64,000 bases of DNA, taken from the NCBI RefSeq assembly GCF_018613195.1, contig NZ_JAGGQQ010000016.1, positions 1 to 64,000 on the forward strand, read 5' to 3'. The translations under genes and the position numbers were made by a program. The notes under the pieces are model-generated. The model was not told where the DNA came from. It made no database searches and was given only the letters and a program-made list of their open reading frames with translations. This document shows, in pieces, positions 53,550 through 62,666 of this stretch. This DNA is from Bacillus sp. ISL-45 (GTDB taxonomy: Bacteria > Bacillota > Bacilli > Bacillales > Cytobacillaceae). Position 1 is the first letter of the stretch. Each line of letters begins with the position of its first letter.

Positions 53550-53643
53550 TTCTAATCCGTCACTATTTCACTGTTTTTTTAGAGGATTTCCCCTAGTGAT
53601 AAAGAATTATTAGGGTACGAATCTTTTCTAGGGGTGCTGCCGT

Positions 53644-54717
53644 GTGAATGACAAGTATATCGGTGTAGATTATGAACAGTTCATACCTAGGGAAACAGGC
53701 TTTATATTTAAATTCATCAAAAAAGACAACCAATTCATCCATACTTTTATTGAAGGGAAGCTCATAGAAAAGATCGGTCTTTACTCAGACCTTATAATCG
53801 GAAAAACGTTGATCGAATTTTTGCCGGCTGACCAGGTAAAACGCAAAGAGATTTTTTACGAAAAGGCCTGGAATGGGGAGCAAGTCAACTATGAAGGCAA
53901 CCTTGGAGGCATTTATTATTTGGCGGTTCTGAATCCAATTCAAATAAATGGAGAGACGGTTGAGGTCATCGGGACAGCGATAGATATAACCAGCGAAAAA
54001 ACGAGGGAGAAGCAGGCGCAGCAAATGGAGAAGCTCTCTGTAGTTGGAGAACTGGCAGCAGGGATTGCGCATGAAATCAGGAATCCGCTCACCTCGCTAA
54101 AAGGTTTTGCTAAAATCGTCAAAGAAAGCGTTGCAGATCAAAAGTTGATTCCTTACCTCGATATCATGCTGGATGAAATGGACCGAATCAATCAAATCGT
54201 CAATGAGTTCATGTTCATTGCCAAACCGAATGAGAATGTTCATTTTCAATATGTGAATTTTAGTAAGCTGGTTTCCGATTGCATTCACTTCATGGAACCC
54301 CAGGCCAACCTTAAAAGTATAAAAGTTGATTTTGAAGTTGATAGGGAAATCATTTTGAATTGTGACCGGAACCAGATGAAGCAGGTGTTGATTAACCTTC
54401 TCCAGAATGCGATTGAAGCGACGGATGATAATGGCCATTTTATCAGCGTAAGGCTTGATGAAGTGGTTGGGGAATCGGTCATGGTCACCATTCGTGATAA
54501 GGGCTGCGGAATACCAGAATCCCGGTTGAAGCGATTGTTTGAACCTTTTTATTCAACGAAGGAAAAGGGCACCGGATTGGGTTTGCTCACCTGCAAACGG
54601 ATCATCGACCTTCACCAAGGCAGCATCGATATTGAAAGCCAGCCTGGGGAAGGCACACTCATCCGTATCGTGCTGCCTCGCAATAAAAATGCAGAAACAT
54701 TGTTGATTGCAGAATAG
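53644..54717 (+). CDS. PAS-containing sensor histidine kinase
   Basis: A 357-residue soluble histidine kinase without membrane helices. A PAS domain at about 10-120 (ends VIGTAIDITSEKTREKQ) leads to the HisKA box with the phosphorylated His143 in GIAHEIRNPLTSLKGF, then HATPase motifs NLLQNAIEATDD near 253, DKGCGIPESRLKRLFEPFYST near 285, and GTGLGLLTCKRI near 315. The pattern resembles sporulation kinases such as KinE and KinA. No response regulator is adjacent, which also fits phosphorelay kinases. The GTG start at 53644 is supported by AGGGGTG 7 nt upstream. Confidence 0.9.
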   Translation: MNDKYIGVDYEQFIPRETGFIFKFIKKDNQFIHTFIEGKLIEKIGLYSDLIIGKTLIEFLPADQVKRKEIFYEKAWNGEQVNYEGNLGGIYYLAVLNPIQINGETVEVIGTAIDITSEKTREKQAQQMEKLSVVGELAAGIAHEIRNPLTSLKGFAKIVKESVADQKLIPYLDIMLDEMDRINQIVNEFMFIAKPNENVHFQYVNFSKLVSDCIHFMEPQANLKSIKVDFEVDREIILNCDRNQMKQVLINLLQNAIEATDDNGHFISVRLDEVVGESVMVTIRDKGCGIPESRLKRLFEPFYSTKEKGTGLGLLTCKRIIDLHQGSIDIESQPGEGTLIRIVLPRNKNAETLLIAE

Positions 54718-54719
54718 AC

Positions 54720-54756
54720 GGTGCCATGCTTTTTTGAAGCATGGCATTTTTGCTGT
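54720..54756 (+). terminator. Terminator after the histidine kinase
   Basis: TGCCATGCTT and AAGCATGGCA form a 10-bp perfect stem around TTTTG with a T5 tail. Confidence 0.93.
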
Positions 54757-54839
54757 CGTTCTAGAAGGTTTATCTGTTAAAATGAAAGAGTAACCCTCTA
54801 TTTCCCCCACATTTTCTCACTGAAAGGAGCCACCTCGTT

Positions 54840-56972
54840 ATGCTGCAAAAAGCTCATGAATTATTGCAAAATCATTTTGGTTATTCCTCATTCCGCTTGG
54901 GGCAGGAACAGGCGATTTCATCTGTGCTTGAAGGAAAAAACACGGTCTGCGTCATGCCGACTGGAGGAGGTAAATCGATCGTCTATCAAATCCCGGCGCT
55001 CGTGCTGCCTGGGACAACCATCGTCATTTCTCCGCTGATCTCTCTGATGAAGGACCAGGTCGATACGCTCACCCAGCTTGGCATTCCGGCAACATATATC
55101 AATAGCTCGCTGACTGCGGGTGAAGCTGCCGCTCGAATGGATGACGCCAGGAACGGAAAGTACAAGCTATTGTACATCGCGCCCGAGCGGCTGGGGTCCT
55201 GGGAGTTCATCGATGACCTGCAGGACATGGAAATCCCGCTAATCGCCGTCGATGAAGCACACTGTATTTCCCAGTGGGGACATGATTTCCGCCCAAGCTA
55301 TCTGCAGATTTCGGGACTTGCTGACCGTTTGCCGAGAAAGCCGATTGTTCTTGCCTTGACGGCAACAGCAACACCTAAAGTACGGGAAGACATTTGCGCT
55401 TCGTTAAAAATAAACCCTGAGAATACGGTGATTACCGGGTTTGAGCGCAGCAATCTCAGTTTTTCTGTAGTAAAAGGGCAGGATCGCCAGGCGTATTTAA
55501 GGGATTTTATCAAAAAGAATGAAAAGGAAGCTGGCATCATTTATGCGGCGACAAGGAAGATTGTCGACCAGCTGTATGAATGGCTGCAGAAAGAAGGTTT
55601 CGATGCGGCACGCTACCACGCGGGCATGAACGATGAAGACCGCAACAGAGAACAGGAACGATTTTTGCAGGATGAAGCGACCGTGATGGTTGCGACATCG
55701 GCATTCGGAATGGGCATCGATAAAAGCAATATCAGATATGTCCTCCACTTCCAGCTGCCGAAGAATATGGAGAGTTACTATCAGGAGGCCGGCCGTGCCG
55801 GTCGTGATGGACTGGACAGCGAATGTACCGTGCTTTATTCGTCGCAGGATGTCCAGGTTCAGCGCTTTTTGATTGACCAGTCCCCCGATCGCGAACGAAT
55901 AGGGCCTGAGCTGGAAAAATTGCAACAAATGGTCGGTTACTGCCATACCGAGGAATGCCTGCAATCCTACATCCTTCACTATTTTGGCGAGACAGAGACG
56001 GAGCCGTGCGGACGCTGCGGCAATTGTACGGATGCTCGTGATACGGAGGATGTCACGAAGGATGCTCAGATGGTGCTGTCTTGCATCATCCGGATGGGAC
56101 AGAAATACGGTAAAGCAATGACGGCCAATGTTTTGACCGGCTCTAGGAATAAAAAGGTCCTCGAGTTCCGGCTTGATAAATTGCCGACGTATGGCTTGAT
56201 GAAGGATCGGAATGCCAAGCAGGTCAATGACCTGATTGAGTTCCTGATTTCCCAGGAGCTGATTGGCGTCGAGCATGGGACCTACCCGACGATTTATGTG
56301 CCGGAGAAAGGGAAGGATGTTTTGCTCGGCAAGACAAAGGTTTTCAGGAAGGAAGCCATCAAGGTCAAGCAGGTTTCAAATGATGATCCGTTGTTTGAAG
56401 AACTGCGTGAATTGCGCAGGGAGGTTGCCGCTGCGGAAAAGGTGCCGCCGTTTATGATTTTCTCCGATTCCTCATTGAAGGATATGTGCCTGAAGCTGCC
56501 GCTGACGGATGCTGAGTTTCTCAATGTGGCTGGTGTCGGGGAACACAAGCTGCAGAAATATGGTGCTCCGTTCATACAAAGGATTATCGAGTTCTGCGAG
56601 GAGCATCCTGAGCGCCAGCCAGTGATGAATGCCGTTGCAGAACCAGTGGGGAAACCGGCGAAAAAAGCCGTCGGGGATTCTCATCTTGAAACCTACAAGC
56701 TCCATCAGGAGAAACTGTCCGTAGCCGAGATTGCCGCGAAGCGCGAGCTGGTCGAAAGCACGGTCGAAAATCACCTGATCCAGTGCATCCAGCAGGGAAT
56801 GGAAGTTGATTATGGGGTGCTGATCCCTGCTCGGCATATCGATGGCCTTGAAAAGGCCGTCGCAGAAGCCGGCCGCGAAAGGCTCAAGCCAATCAAGGAA
56901 CTGCTGCCTGATGAAGTCAGCTATTTTATGATCAAGGCATTTCTGTATATGTCGAAAAAGAAGGTCCATTAA
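54840..56972 (+). CDS. recQ: ATP-dependent DNA helicase RecQ
   Basis: A 3'-5' helicase of recombination and repair. 710 residues, the full RecQ length. Motifs: motif 0 FGYSSFRLGQEQAI, Walker A MPTGGGKSIVYQIP near 41, DEAH box AVDEAHCISQWGHDFR near 140, motif VI QEAGRAGRDGLDSEC near 320, and the zinc-binding CGRCGNC near 393. An HRDC domain with FMIFSDSSLKDMC follows near 540. The tail holds a helix-turn-helix-like block with HLETYKLHQEKLSVAEIAAKREL. The ATG has AAAGGAG upstream. Confidence 0.94.
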   Translation: MLQKAHELLQNHFGYSSFRLGQEQAISSVLEGKNTVCVMPTGGGKSIVYQIPALVLPGTTIVISPLISLMKDQVDTLTQLGIPATYINSSLTAGEAAARMDDARNGKYKLLYIAPERLGSWEFIDDLQDMEIPLIAVDEAHCISQWGHDFRPSYLQISGLADRLPRKPIVLALTATATPKVREDICASLKINPENTVITGFERSNLSFSVVKGQDRQAYLRDFIKKNEKEAGIIYAATRKIVDQLYEWLQKEGFDAARYHAGMNDEDRNREQERFLQDEATVMVATSAFGMGIDKSNIRYVLHFQLPKNMESYYQEAGRAGRDGLDSECTVLYSSQDVQVQRFLIDQSPDRERIGPELEKLQQMVGYCHTEECLQSYILHYFGETETEPCGRCGNCTDARDTEDVTKDAQMVLSCIIRMGQKYGKAMTANVLTGSRNKKVLEFRLDKLPTYGLMKDRNAKQVNDLIEFLISQELIGVEHGTYPTIYVPEKGKDVLLGKTKVFRKEAIKVKQVSNDDPLFEELRELRREVAAAEKVPPFMIFSDSSLKDMCLKLPLTDAEFLNVAGVGEHKLQKYGAPFIQRIIEFCEEHPERQPVMNAVAEPVGKPAKKAVGDSHLETYKLHQEKLSVAEIAAKRELVESTVENHLIQCIQQGMEVDYGVLIPARHIDGLEKAVAEAGRERLKPIKELLPDEVSYFMIKAFLYMSKKKVH

Positions 56973-56976
56973 GAAG

Positions 56977-57006
56977 AGACGAAGCCCGCGGGCTTCGTCT
57001 TTTTTA
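56977..57006 (+). terminator. Terminator after recQ
   Basis: GACGAAGCCC and GGGCTTCGTC flank a 3-nt loop and are followed by T6. Confidence 0.93.
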
Positions 57007-57044
57007 ATACCTCTGAACGATTATGACCATCTAAGCTGAAAATT

Positions 57045-57205
57045 CTGAGGTAAGTGGCCGTTGTGGGACCCTAAAGACCATCGGAGCCGGAAAAACAGCC
57101 CAAGGTGGTCATTAAAAGAGTTCTATAGACCTCCAATACCAGAATATTTAAGTAAGGTGGTCGTAAGAGCAGTCAGAAGGTATAGAGAGATATAAAAACT
57201 TTTAA
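57045..57205. repeat. Degenerate 52-bp tandem repeat array (GGTGGTC type)
   Basis: About three units share (A)AGGTGGTC with GTGG cores at 57054, 57105 and 57157, steps of 51 and 52 bp. Other shared bits are CTA.AGACC and CCGGAA or CCAGAA at matching offsets. No clear hairpin is visible. The period matches the arrays at 0.4, 37.5 and 49.5 kb although the sequence does not. The rest of 57007-57272 is AT-rich. Confidence 0.65.
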
Positions 57206-57272
57206 ATAATACTTTTCTGAAAAATTAAAAATGGTAAAATATAACTAGTGTCAAAAAAAGGCTGGTGTTAGG

Positions 57273-57688
57273 ATGCATCCGATTACAGTTATTGAGATAT
57301 TGTCGGCCTTGGGTTTCATCTTGCTGATATTAGGTGTTGGTTATTTTTTGCCCGGAAAAAAGAGAAATACTGCGATAAAGATTATGTAATTGTCGCAGAG
57401 CTCGCTTTCTTTTCGGTCCGGCCGCTTTGGATCGACTACCATCGCGGAATCAAAACGGAACAGCTGACTGATTACCTGGAAGAGAGGTATCCGGGTGAGG
57501 AGTTTAAGATTAGTTACCGAACGAGCAGGAGCTATAATCCATACCATTTGGAAGTGACGTTCGCTAATGAGCCTGGCTGGATTTACTCCTATTCTGTCAA
57601 TGATGAAAGGATCAAGCAGGTAAGCGTAGGTGTACCGGATGCTCAATTGCCGGATGAAGGCCTCCATTATGAGGGTTTGGGAGATTGA
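57273..57688 (+). CDS. Small membrane-anchored protein split by a -1 frameshift
   Basis: The zero frame from ATG 57273 encodes a membrane helix (HPITVIEILSALGFILLIL) and PGKK, then stops at 57387 after 38 codons. The -1 frame stays open from within the A run to TGA at 57686 and reads YCDKDYVIVAELAFFSVRPL, then TEQLTDYLEERYPGEEFKI, YHLEVTFANEPGWIYSYSV and IKQVSVGVPDAQLPD. It has no ATG of its own. The heptamer A_AAA_AAG (57356-57362) is in zero frame, and after a 7-nt spacer CTGCGATAA and TTGTCGCAG (57370-57378, 57390-57398) can form a 9-bp stem. A -1 shift would give one 138-residue anchored protein, resembling small DUF3139-type proteins. A lost base in the A6 run is the plain alternative. 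Confidence 0.55.
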
Positions 57689-57759
57689 GAGAAAAATAGT
57701 TTGTTGTTTGATCAGTGCAGCTTATTAGTTCAATAAAATATCGTCCACCAGGAGGCTTC

Positions 57760-58713
57760 ATGGTTTATTTTAAAAAGGCAATCGAGCAGTTTGTTTTATG
57801 GGTCATCTGCGTATTTTTGTTTATTGGGATATTGTTTTTGCCGGCTAAGACAAATTTTGAGACGGGGCAAGGCGGACAGTTCAAATCCGCGAGCTACGAT
57901 TATGAATTGGACACGCATGTCAAAAATATCACGGGTTTCTTTGCTTATATAAAGGAAAACCCTGACCTTGGGGAGTTTGTCCCGGGCCAGTCTTATGCGA
58001 ATCGGATTGCGGACAAGGCGTGGAAGAGCTTGCTTTTAATTGTTCCGACCCTGATTTTGGCCTATATTTTAGGCGTCTTGAAAGGAATCTTTGATTTCAG
58101 GATGCAAAAAAGAAAGCTGAATTTTCTTGGCAATGGGACGACGTGGCTGTTCATTTCGATGCCGGACCTCTTTTTCATCATCATCGTCCAGATTGGCCTG
58201 ATGTTTTTATATGAAAAAGGTTTGTTTTTCCATGTAACGTTATATGGAAGCGAAAAGCTAGAAACCTATGTAGTTGGGATTCTATTTTTGCTGATTTATC
58301 CTGTTTTCTACCTTGCGAATATCACCAATGTGAGTCTGCAGGAACAGGCGGGGAACGATTACATCCGGACCGCTAAATCAAAAGGGACTCCCGGTTTCAA
58401 AATATTATTCCTGCATATCTTGAAAAATTCGTTTCCGAGAATTTTGGCGCATGGAAATACAATCACACTCTATGTATTATCGAACCTGTTTATTGTTGAA
58501 AAATTGATGGATTTCCAGGGAGCCGCGGACGGCCTGTTTGACGCGGTGCTGAGGGGCACAGGCTTCAGGATTGGGCTGGAAATCATGGTGGACGGTATTT
58601 CGGCAGTCGGTTATACGGTCTTCTTTGCCTCAATCATTCTGGTTTCGAATCTGGTCACACAGATTTTTAAAAGTCTTGTCACTCCGGCTTCACAGGAGAT
58701 GAATCATGAATAA
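57760..58713 (+). CDS. Peptide-type ABC transporter permease (DppB/OppB-like)
   Basis: A 317-residue permease: first helix at about 8-27 (FVLWVICVFLFIGILFLP), an extracytoplasmic segment, then five helices within a binding-protein-dependent permease domain from about 95. The cytoplasmic EAA-like loop that contacts the ATPase reads EQAGNDYIRTAKSKGTPG near 207-224. The ATG at 57760 is chosen because AGGAGG lies just upstream; the frame from 57715 is unsupported. It overlaps the second permease by 8 bp. No binding protein or ATPase gene is nearby. Confidence 0.86.
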   Translation: MVYFKKAIEQFVLWVICVFLFIGILFLPAKTNFETGQGGQFKSASYDYELDTHVKNITGFFAYIKENPDLGEFVPGQSYANRIADKAWKSLLLIVPTLILAYILGVLKGIFDFRMQKRKLNFLGNGTTWLFISMPDLFFIIIVQIGLMFLYEKGLFFHVTLYGSEKLETYVVGILFLLIYPVFYLANITNVSLQEQAGNDYIRTAKSKGTPGFKILFLHILKNSFPRILAHGNTITLYVLSNLFIVEKLMDFQGAADGLFDAVLRGTGFRIGLEIMVDGISAVGYTVFFASIILVSNLVTQIFKSLVTPASQEMNHE

Positions 58714-59596
58714 ATCATTACTATTTGGCCTGACGATCTTGTCTTTTCTGTTGGTTATTGTCCTTATAGCACCATACCTTCCGTTCGTTGACACCTCATT
58801 AAAAGAAACCGTGATGAGGCAAAAAGAAGGCGGAGGATTCGAGCTTCCGCCGTTCGCGCCGTCTGCTGATTTCCCAATTGGCTCTGATGCGAATGGCAAA
58901 GATTTATTGAGCAGGGTGCTTTTGGGTACGAAAGAAACGCTGTTAACGATCCTCGCAATTGTCCTGATTCGTTATCTTATTGCGATTCCGCTTGCGATGG
59001 CAAGTTTTTATATGAAATTATTCCGTCGCATACTGATCATGTGGAATCGATTGTTCTCATTTATGCCGCCGATTTTCTTTGTGATCTTGATTATTGGCAC
59101 ACCATTCGTTACTTTTTCGAGTAACCGATTTCTATGGATCATGCTTGTGCTCGCTTTAATTGAAGCAGGCAGGGTTGCCGATATCTTTTACCAGGGAATG
59201 GTCGACATCTCGAAGAAACCTTATGTGGAGGCCGGAATTGTCTCAGGCTCATCGGCTTTGACCATGCTGAGAAATTATTATTGGCCGCCGCTAAGGCCGT
59301 TTTTCATTGTCCAGTTTTTCTCCGACCTAGGGAGAACTTTATTTCTTATCGGCCAGCTCGGAATCGTGGAAATCTTTTTGAGTGTCGAATTCGTTTCCCA
59401 GCTCGGTGGAGGATATCAGGCGATGAATGCATCTAACGCTTGGCCAACCTACTTCGCGAAGATTACCCGCCATATCTGGTCGCACCCATGGCTGCCGATT
59501 ACCGGTACCGCTGCCATTGGGATTACCATATTGGCTTTCTCGATGACAAGCAGCGGCCTGCAGCAATATTTTGATAAAAAGTATAAAAGAGCATAA
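58706..59596 (+). CDS. Peptide-type ABC transporter permease (DppC/OppC-like)
   Basis: A 296-residue permease, partner of the preceding one. The N-terminal helix (LFGLTILSFLLVIVLIAPYL) is followed by the DppC-type segment FPIGSDANGKDLLSRVLLGT near 52-72 and a five-helix permease domain; the ATPase-contact loop reads KKPYVEAGIVSGSSALTML near 170. The ATG at 58706 has AGGAG upstream and overlaps the first permease. The missing ATPases and solute-binding protein must be encoded elsewhere. Confidence 0.87.
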   Translation: MNKSLLFGLTILSFLLVIVLIAPYLPFVDTSLKETVMRQKEGGGFELPPFAPSADFPIGSDANGKDLLSRVLLGTKETLLTILAIVLIRYLIAIPLAMASFYMKLFRRILIMWNRLFSFMPPIFFVILIIGTPFVTFSSNRFLWIMLVLALIEAGRVADIFYQGMVDISKKPYVEAGIVSGSSALTMLRNYYWPPLRPFFIVQFFSDLGRTLFLIGQLGIVEIFLSVEFVSQLGGGYQAMNASNAWPTYFAKITRHIWSHPWLPITGTAAIGITILAFSMTSSGLQQYFDKKYKRA

Positions 59597-59731
59597 AGTG
59601 AAGGGGGAGGGCTAACAGGCACTTACCCCTTTAGTTTGAAAATGGGTGATTTAGTTTATCTATTTATGTAACCTTTTGAACAGTTCTCCTGACAAATAGA
59701 TAAAGAGTTTATTCAACAGGAGGTTCGGAAG

Positions 59732-60181
59732 ATGAAAAAGCTATGGATGATATTGCTGCTTGGACTGCTGATCACGGGTTGTGGGACGGGGAACCAGGTT
59801 TCGAATAATGATGAGGATAAAGGAGGTGCCGGAATCGTGGCGGGAGAAATGGCTGCAAGTTTGACAGAGGAAAGCCCGTTGATTTTTCAATATGAAGTGA
59901 AGAATCAGACGGAGGAAGAAGTGACTCTTGAATTTACGAGTTCGCAAAGATACGATTATTCGGTGAAAACGAAGGATGGCAAAGAGGTTTTTCTGTTCTC
60001 AAGCGTTGCGGCCTTTTTACAGGTATTGGGAGAAGAGAAGTTGAGCCAGGGGGATTCGCTGACATATGAAATGGATCTCCATGAATTGTCGCTTGAAAAA
60101 GGCGAATATGTCCTCACTGCGTGGATGACTCCTAAAGACGGGAAGAAATACGAAGTGACGAAGGAATTCTCTGTACAGTAA
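59732..60181 (+). CDS. BsuPI-domain lipoprotein
   Basis: A 149-residue lipoprotein: lipobox LITGC with lipidated Cys near 17, a short linker, then a domain matching intracellular proteinase inhibitor BsuPI: IFQYEVKNQTEEEVTLEFTS near 50, YSVKTKDGKEVFLFS near 76, and the end YVLTAWMTPKDGKKYEV. Whether it inhibits a protease is not known; the surface location differs from BsuPI itself. The ATG has AGGAGG upstream. Single gene with its own terminator. Confidence 0.86.
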   Translation: MKKLWMILLLGLLITGCGTGNQVSNNDEDKGGAGIVAGEMAASLTEESPLIFQYEVKNQTEEEVTLEFTSSQRYDYSVKTKDGKEVFLFSSVAAFLQVLGEEKLSQGDSLTYEMDLHELSLEKGEYVLTAWMTPKDGKKYEVTKEFSVQ

Positions 60182-60194
60182 AAATAGATGTTCA

Positions 60195-60227
60195 GAAAGC
60201 GGATGGACCTTTACCTCCGCTTTTTTA
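60195..60227 (+). terminator. Terminator after the BsuPI lipoprotein
   Basis: AAAGCGGA and TCCGCTTT form an 8-bp stem followed by further T, at the junction with a convergent minus-strand gene. Confidence 0.87.
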
Positions 60228-60500
60228 TTTTAGGAATTCAAATAAACCAACAACAATCGAAATTGTACTGATTCCCGTTCCGACAATCCATTTAATTAAT
60301 TGTACCTGGCTTTTGCTTAAGCTTTTTTCCATCTCCGGTGTTGTGACAAAGTCTTTTTCGTTTAAGATTTGATTCATTAAAGTTCGTACATCATTGTTGT
60401 CCAGCTGGCTCTGGATTGTTACCTGGAAGTTTTCCTGCAGGCTTTCCAATTCCTCGATTTTCATCTCTAGTTCTTTTATTTTAAGTTCGATTTCCTTCAT
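60225..60500 (-). CDS. Small coiled-coil membrane-anchored protein
   Basis: A 91-residue protein: a strongly heptad-patterned N-terminal helix (EIELKIKELEMKIEELESLQ), a middle section, and a C-terminal membrane helix (LIKWIVGTGISTISIVVGL). The layout of coiled coil plus C-terminal anchor recalls holin-associated XhlA-type proteins, but no prophage genes are near and no family is claimed. The ATG at 60500 is chosen because AAAGGGGGG lies 8 nt upstream; ATG 60506 and GTG 60509 are too close to it. Confidence 0.7.
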   Translation of the reverse strand: MKEIELKIKELEMKIEELESLQENFQVTIQSQLDNNDVRTLMNQILNEKDFVTTPEMEKSLSKSQVQLIKWIVGTGISTISIVVGLFEFLK

Positions 60501-60690
60501 GCCCATCACCCCCCTTTAACAAATATCCTATTCATATATTGGAATGAAGAGATGGTAGTTTACCTAAACGCAGCGTAAATGGCTGCCCAATTTCATGCAG
60601 AATAGGCGGGTTACCCAAACCATTTGCCCATTCTCACATAGGGTGTTAGAGGGACATAATAAACACACTTATTGAGAGGGGACAATTTAC

Positions 60691-61086
60691 ATGTATATGT
60701 ATTCACATAATATGCCTTATTTGCATGATTCCAGATCCTACGAAACTGGTGCTGCCGGAACCCTGGCTGCTGGTTTATTAGGGGCTGGGATAGGTTATCT
60801 GGGAGGACAATTGCTTAATGGTCCAGGTTATGGATATCCAGGAGGAGCTGGTTTTGGAGGGTATGGTTATCAAGGAGGTCCGGGATTCGGAGGCTATGGT
60901 TACCAGGGAGGCCCAGGGTATGGCTTTCAGGGTGGCCCGGGATATGGCTACCAGGGAGGTCCAGGATATGGATTCCAGGGTTCTCCCAGTTACGGAGCTT
61001 ATGGTTACCAGGGAACACCGGGCATTGGCGGATATGGGTACCAGTCTGCACCGTGGTCCGGAGGGTATCGACCACAGGGTTGGTAA
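60691..61086 (+). CDS. Glycine/tyrosine-rich repeat protein
   Basis: A 131-residue protein with an N-terminal part (MYMYSHNMPYLHDSRSYETG), a short Ala/Gly-rich hydrophobic stretch (AGTLAAGLLGAGIGYLGG, about 22-39), and a C-terminal region of GYGYQGGPGFG-like repeats (about 47-130) in which Gly, Tyr and Pro prevail. Similar proteins are seen among spore-surface or envelope proteins in Bacillaceae; no function is assigned. GAGAGGGG precedes the ATG. The DNA repeats follow the protein repeats and are prone to slippage. Confidence 0.72.
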   Translation: MYMYSHNMPYLHDSRSYETGAAGTLAAGLLGAGIGYLGGQLLNGPGYGYPGGAGFGGYGYQGGPGFGGYGYQGGPGYGFQGGPGYGYQGGPGYGFQGSPSYGAYGYQGTPGIGGYGYQSAPWSGGYRPQGW

Positions 61087-61216
61087 TATTTTTCGAAAAG
61101 GGAGCAAAGCGGCTCGGTCGTTTTGCTTCAGTATTTGAAAACAGGTTGATGAGTTTCGCAATCCCCCATTCAATATGATAAAATCTGACTTAGCTAATTC
61201 ACAGCAAAGGACGGAA

Positions 61217-62590
61217 ATGATGAGCAAAACGATACCGGTTAAAAAGAATGATTTTATAGATGTAGTGTTTGAGGATTTGACGCATGACGGAGCGGGTGTG
61301 GCCAAGGTTGATGGCTACCCGATTTTTGTCCAGGGCGGACTCCCTGGCGAAAAGGCAAACATCAAAGTGACCAAGGTGAACAAGGGTTACGGCTTTGGCC
61401 GCCTGATGGAGACTCTTGAAAGAAGCACCTTCCGTGTTGAGTGTCCTGCAGAGGATGCCCATAAATACGGTGGCTGCCAGCTGCAGCATATTAGCTATGA
61501 GGGTCAGCTGAAGTATAAGGAAAACCAGGTGAAGCAGGTGCTGGCAAGGATCGGCAAGCTTGAGGATGTTGTGGTGCACCCGATTCTTGGAATGGACAAC
61601 CCTTGGCATTACCGGAACAAAGCCCAGGTACCTGTTGGCGAGAAGGATGGCAAGCTGATTGCTGGCTTTTTCAAGCCGCGCAGCCACGAAATCGTCGATA
61701 CGGATGAAAGCCTGCTGCATCTCCAGGAAATTAACGAGGCAATCAAGGCGGTAAAAGAAATCGCCAGCGAGCTGGGCATTCAGCCTTATAATGAGGAAAA
61801 ACATAAAGGTGTGCTTCGCCACATCATGGCCCGTTATGGTAGACAAACCGGTGAGCTGATGGTTGTGATTGTGACCAGGACGAATGAGATTCCACAGCAA
61901 AATAAGCTGATTGATGAAATCGTCGCAAGGCTGCCTAAGGTAAAATCGATCGTCCATAATGTTAACTCGAAGAAAACGAATGTCATCATGGGAGATAAAA
62001 CCGAAGTCCTCTGGGGAAGCGAAGTCATCTATGACTATATCGGTGACATCAAGTTCGCGATTTCCGCTCGTTCGTTCTATCAGGTCAACCCTGAACAGAC
62101 AAAGGTTCTCTACGACAAAGCACTCGAATACGCAGAGCTGACAGGCGAAGAGTCCGTTATTGACGCCTACTGCGGCATCGGCACAATCTCGTTATTTTTA
62201 GCGCAAAAAGCAAAGAAGGTATTCGGAGTCGAAATCGTCCCCGAAGCCATCGAAGACGCAAAAAGAAACGCCGAACTGAATGGAATCACCAATTCAGAAT
62301 TCGCAGTCGGAGAAGCCGAAAAAGTCATCCCGGCATGGTATGGAGAAGGAAACAGCGCCGATGTGTTGGTCGTCGACCCGCCGCGAAAAGGCTGTGACGA
62401 AGCGCTGCTGCAAACCATCATCGACATGAAACCGAAGAAGGTTGTGTACGTGTCGTGTAACCCGGCTACCTTAGCCAGGGACCTGCGAATTCTAGAGGAC
62501 GGCGGATATAAGACCGTTGAAGTACAGCCAGTTGATATGTTTCCGCAGACGACGCACGTCGAGTGCGTAGCGTTGATAGAGTTAAAATAG
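61217..62590 (+). CDS. rlmD: 23S rRNA (uracil-5)-methyltransferase RlmCD-type
   Basis: SAM-dependent methylation of uracil in 23S rRNA, probably both U747 and U1939 as in B. subtilis RlmCD. 457 residues. An N-terminal TRAM domain (about 10-65, [20 protein letters not shown]), [17 protein letters not shown] near 75, [20 protein letters not shown] near 290, the SAM loop [20 protein letters not shown] near 317, [14 protein letters not shown] near 390, and the catalytic Cys in [13 protein letters not shown] near 415. Start ATG 61217 lies 6 nt after AAAGG; the frame from 61175 is unsupported. In B. subtilis the homologue also follows dgkB. Confidence 0.93.
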   Translation: MMSKTIPVKKNDFIDVVFEDLTHDGAGVAKVDGYPIFVQGGLPGEKANIKVTKVNKGYGFGRLMETLERSTFRVECPAEDAHKYGGCQLQHISYEGQLKYKENQVKQVLARIGKLEDVVVHPILGMDNPWHYRNKAQVPVGEKDGKLIAGFFKPRSHEIVDTDESLLHLQEINEAIKAVKEIASELGIQPYNEEKHKGVLRHIMARYGRQTGELMVVIVTRTNEIPQQNKLIDEIVARLPKVKSIVHNVNSKKTNVIMGDKTEVLWGSEVIYDYIGDIKFAISARSFYQVNPEQTKVLYDKALEYAELTGEESVIDAYCGIGTISLFLAQKAKKVFGVEIVPEAIEDAKRNAELNGITNSEFAVGEAEKVIPAWYGEGNSADVLVVDPPRKGCDEALLQTIIDMKPKKVVYVSCNPATLARDLRILEDGGYKTVEVQPVDMFPQTTHVECVALIELK

Positions 62591-62633
62591 CTTGGTTAAG
62601 TGGCTTGTTACTAAAAATTGAAGTGCTTTTTAT

Positions 62634-62666
62634 GTTCCCTCGGACTAATTGTTCGAGGGATTTTTG
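62634..62666 (+). terminator. Terminator after rlmD
   Basis: TCCCTCG and CGAGGGA form a 7-bp stem followed by T5. Just after it GACCCC-C-GGGGTC makes a second small palindrome without a T run. Confidence 0.85.

Noticed and set aside
55497-56276. 259-codon minus-strand gene
   Set aside because: Shadow of recQ. No motif or binding site, and recQ shows clear family motifs throughout.
60225-60500. Prophage holin-associated XhlA gene
   Set aside because: The coiled coil plus C-terminal anchor fits the general layout, but there is no holin, amidase or other phage gene around it.
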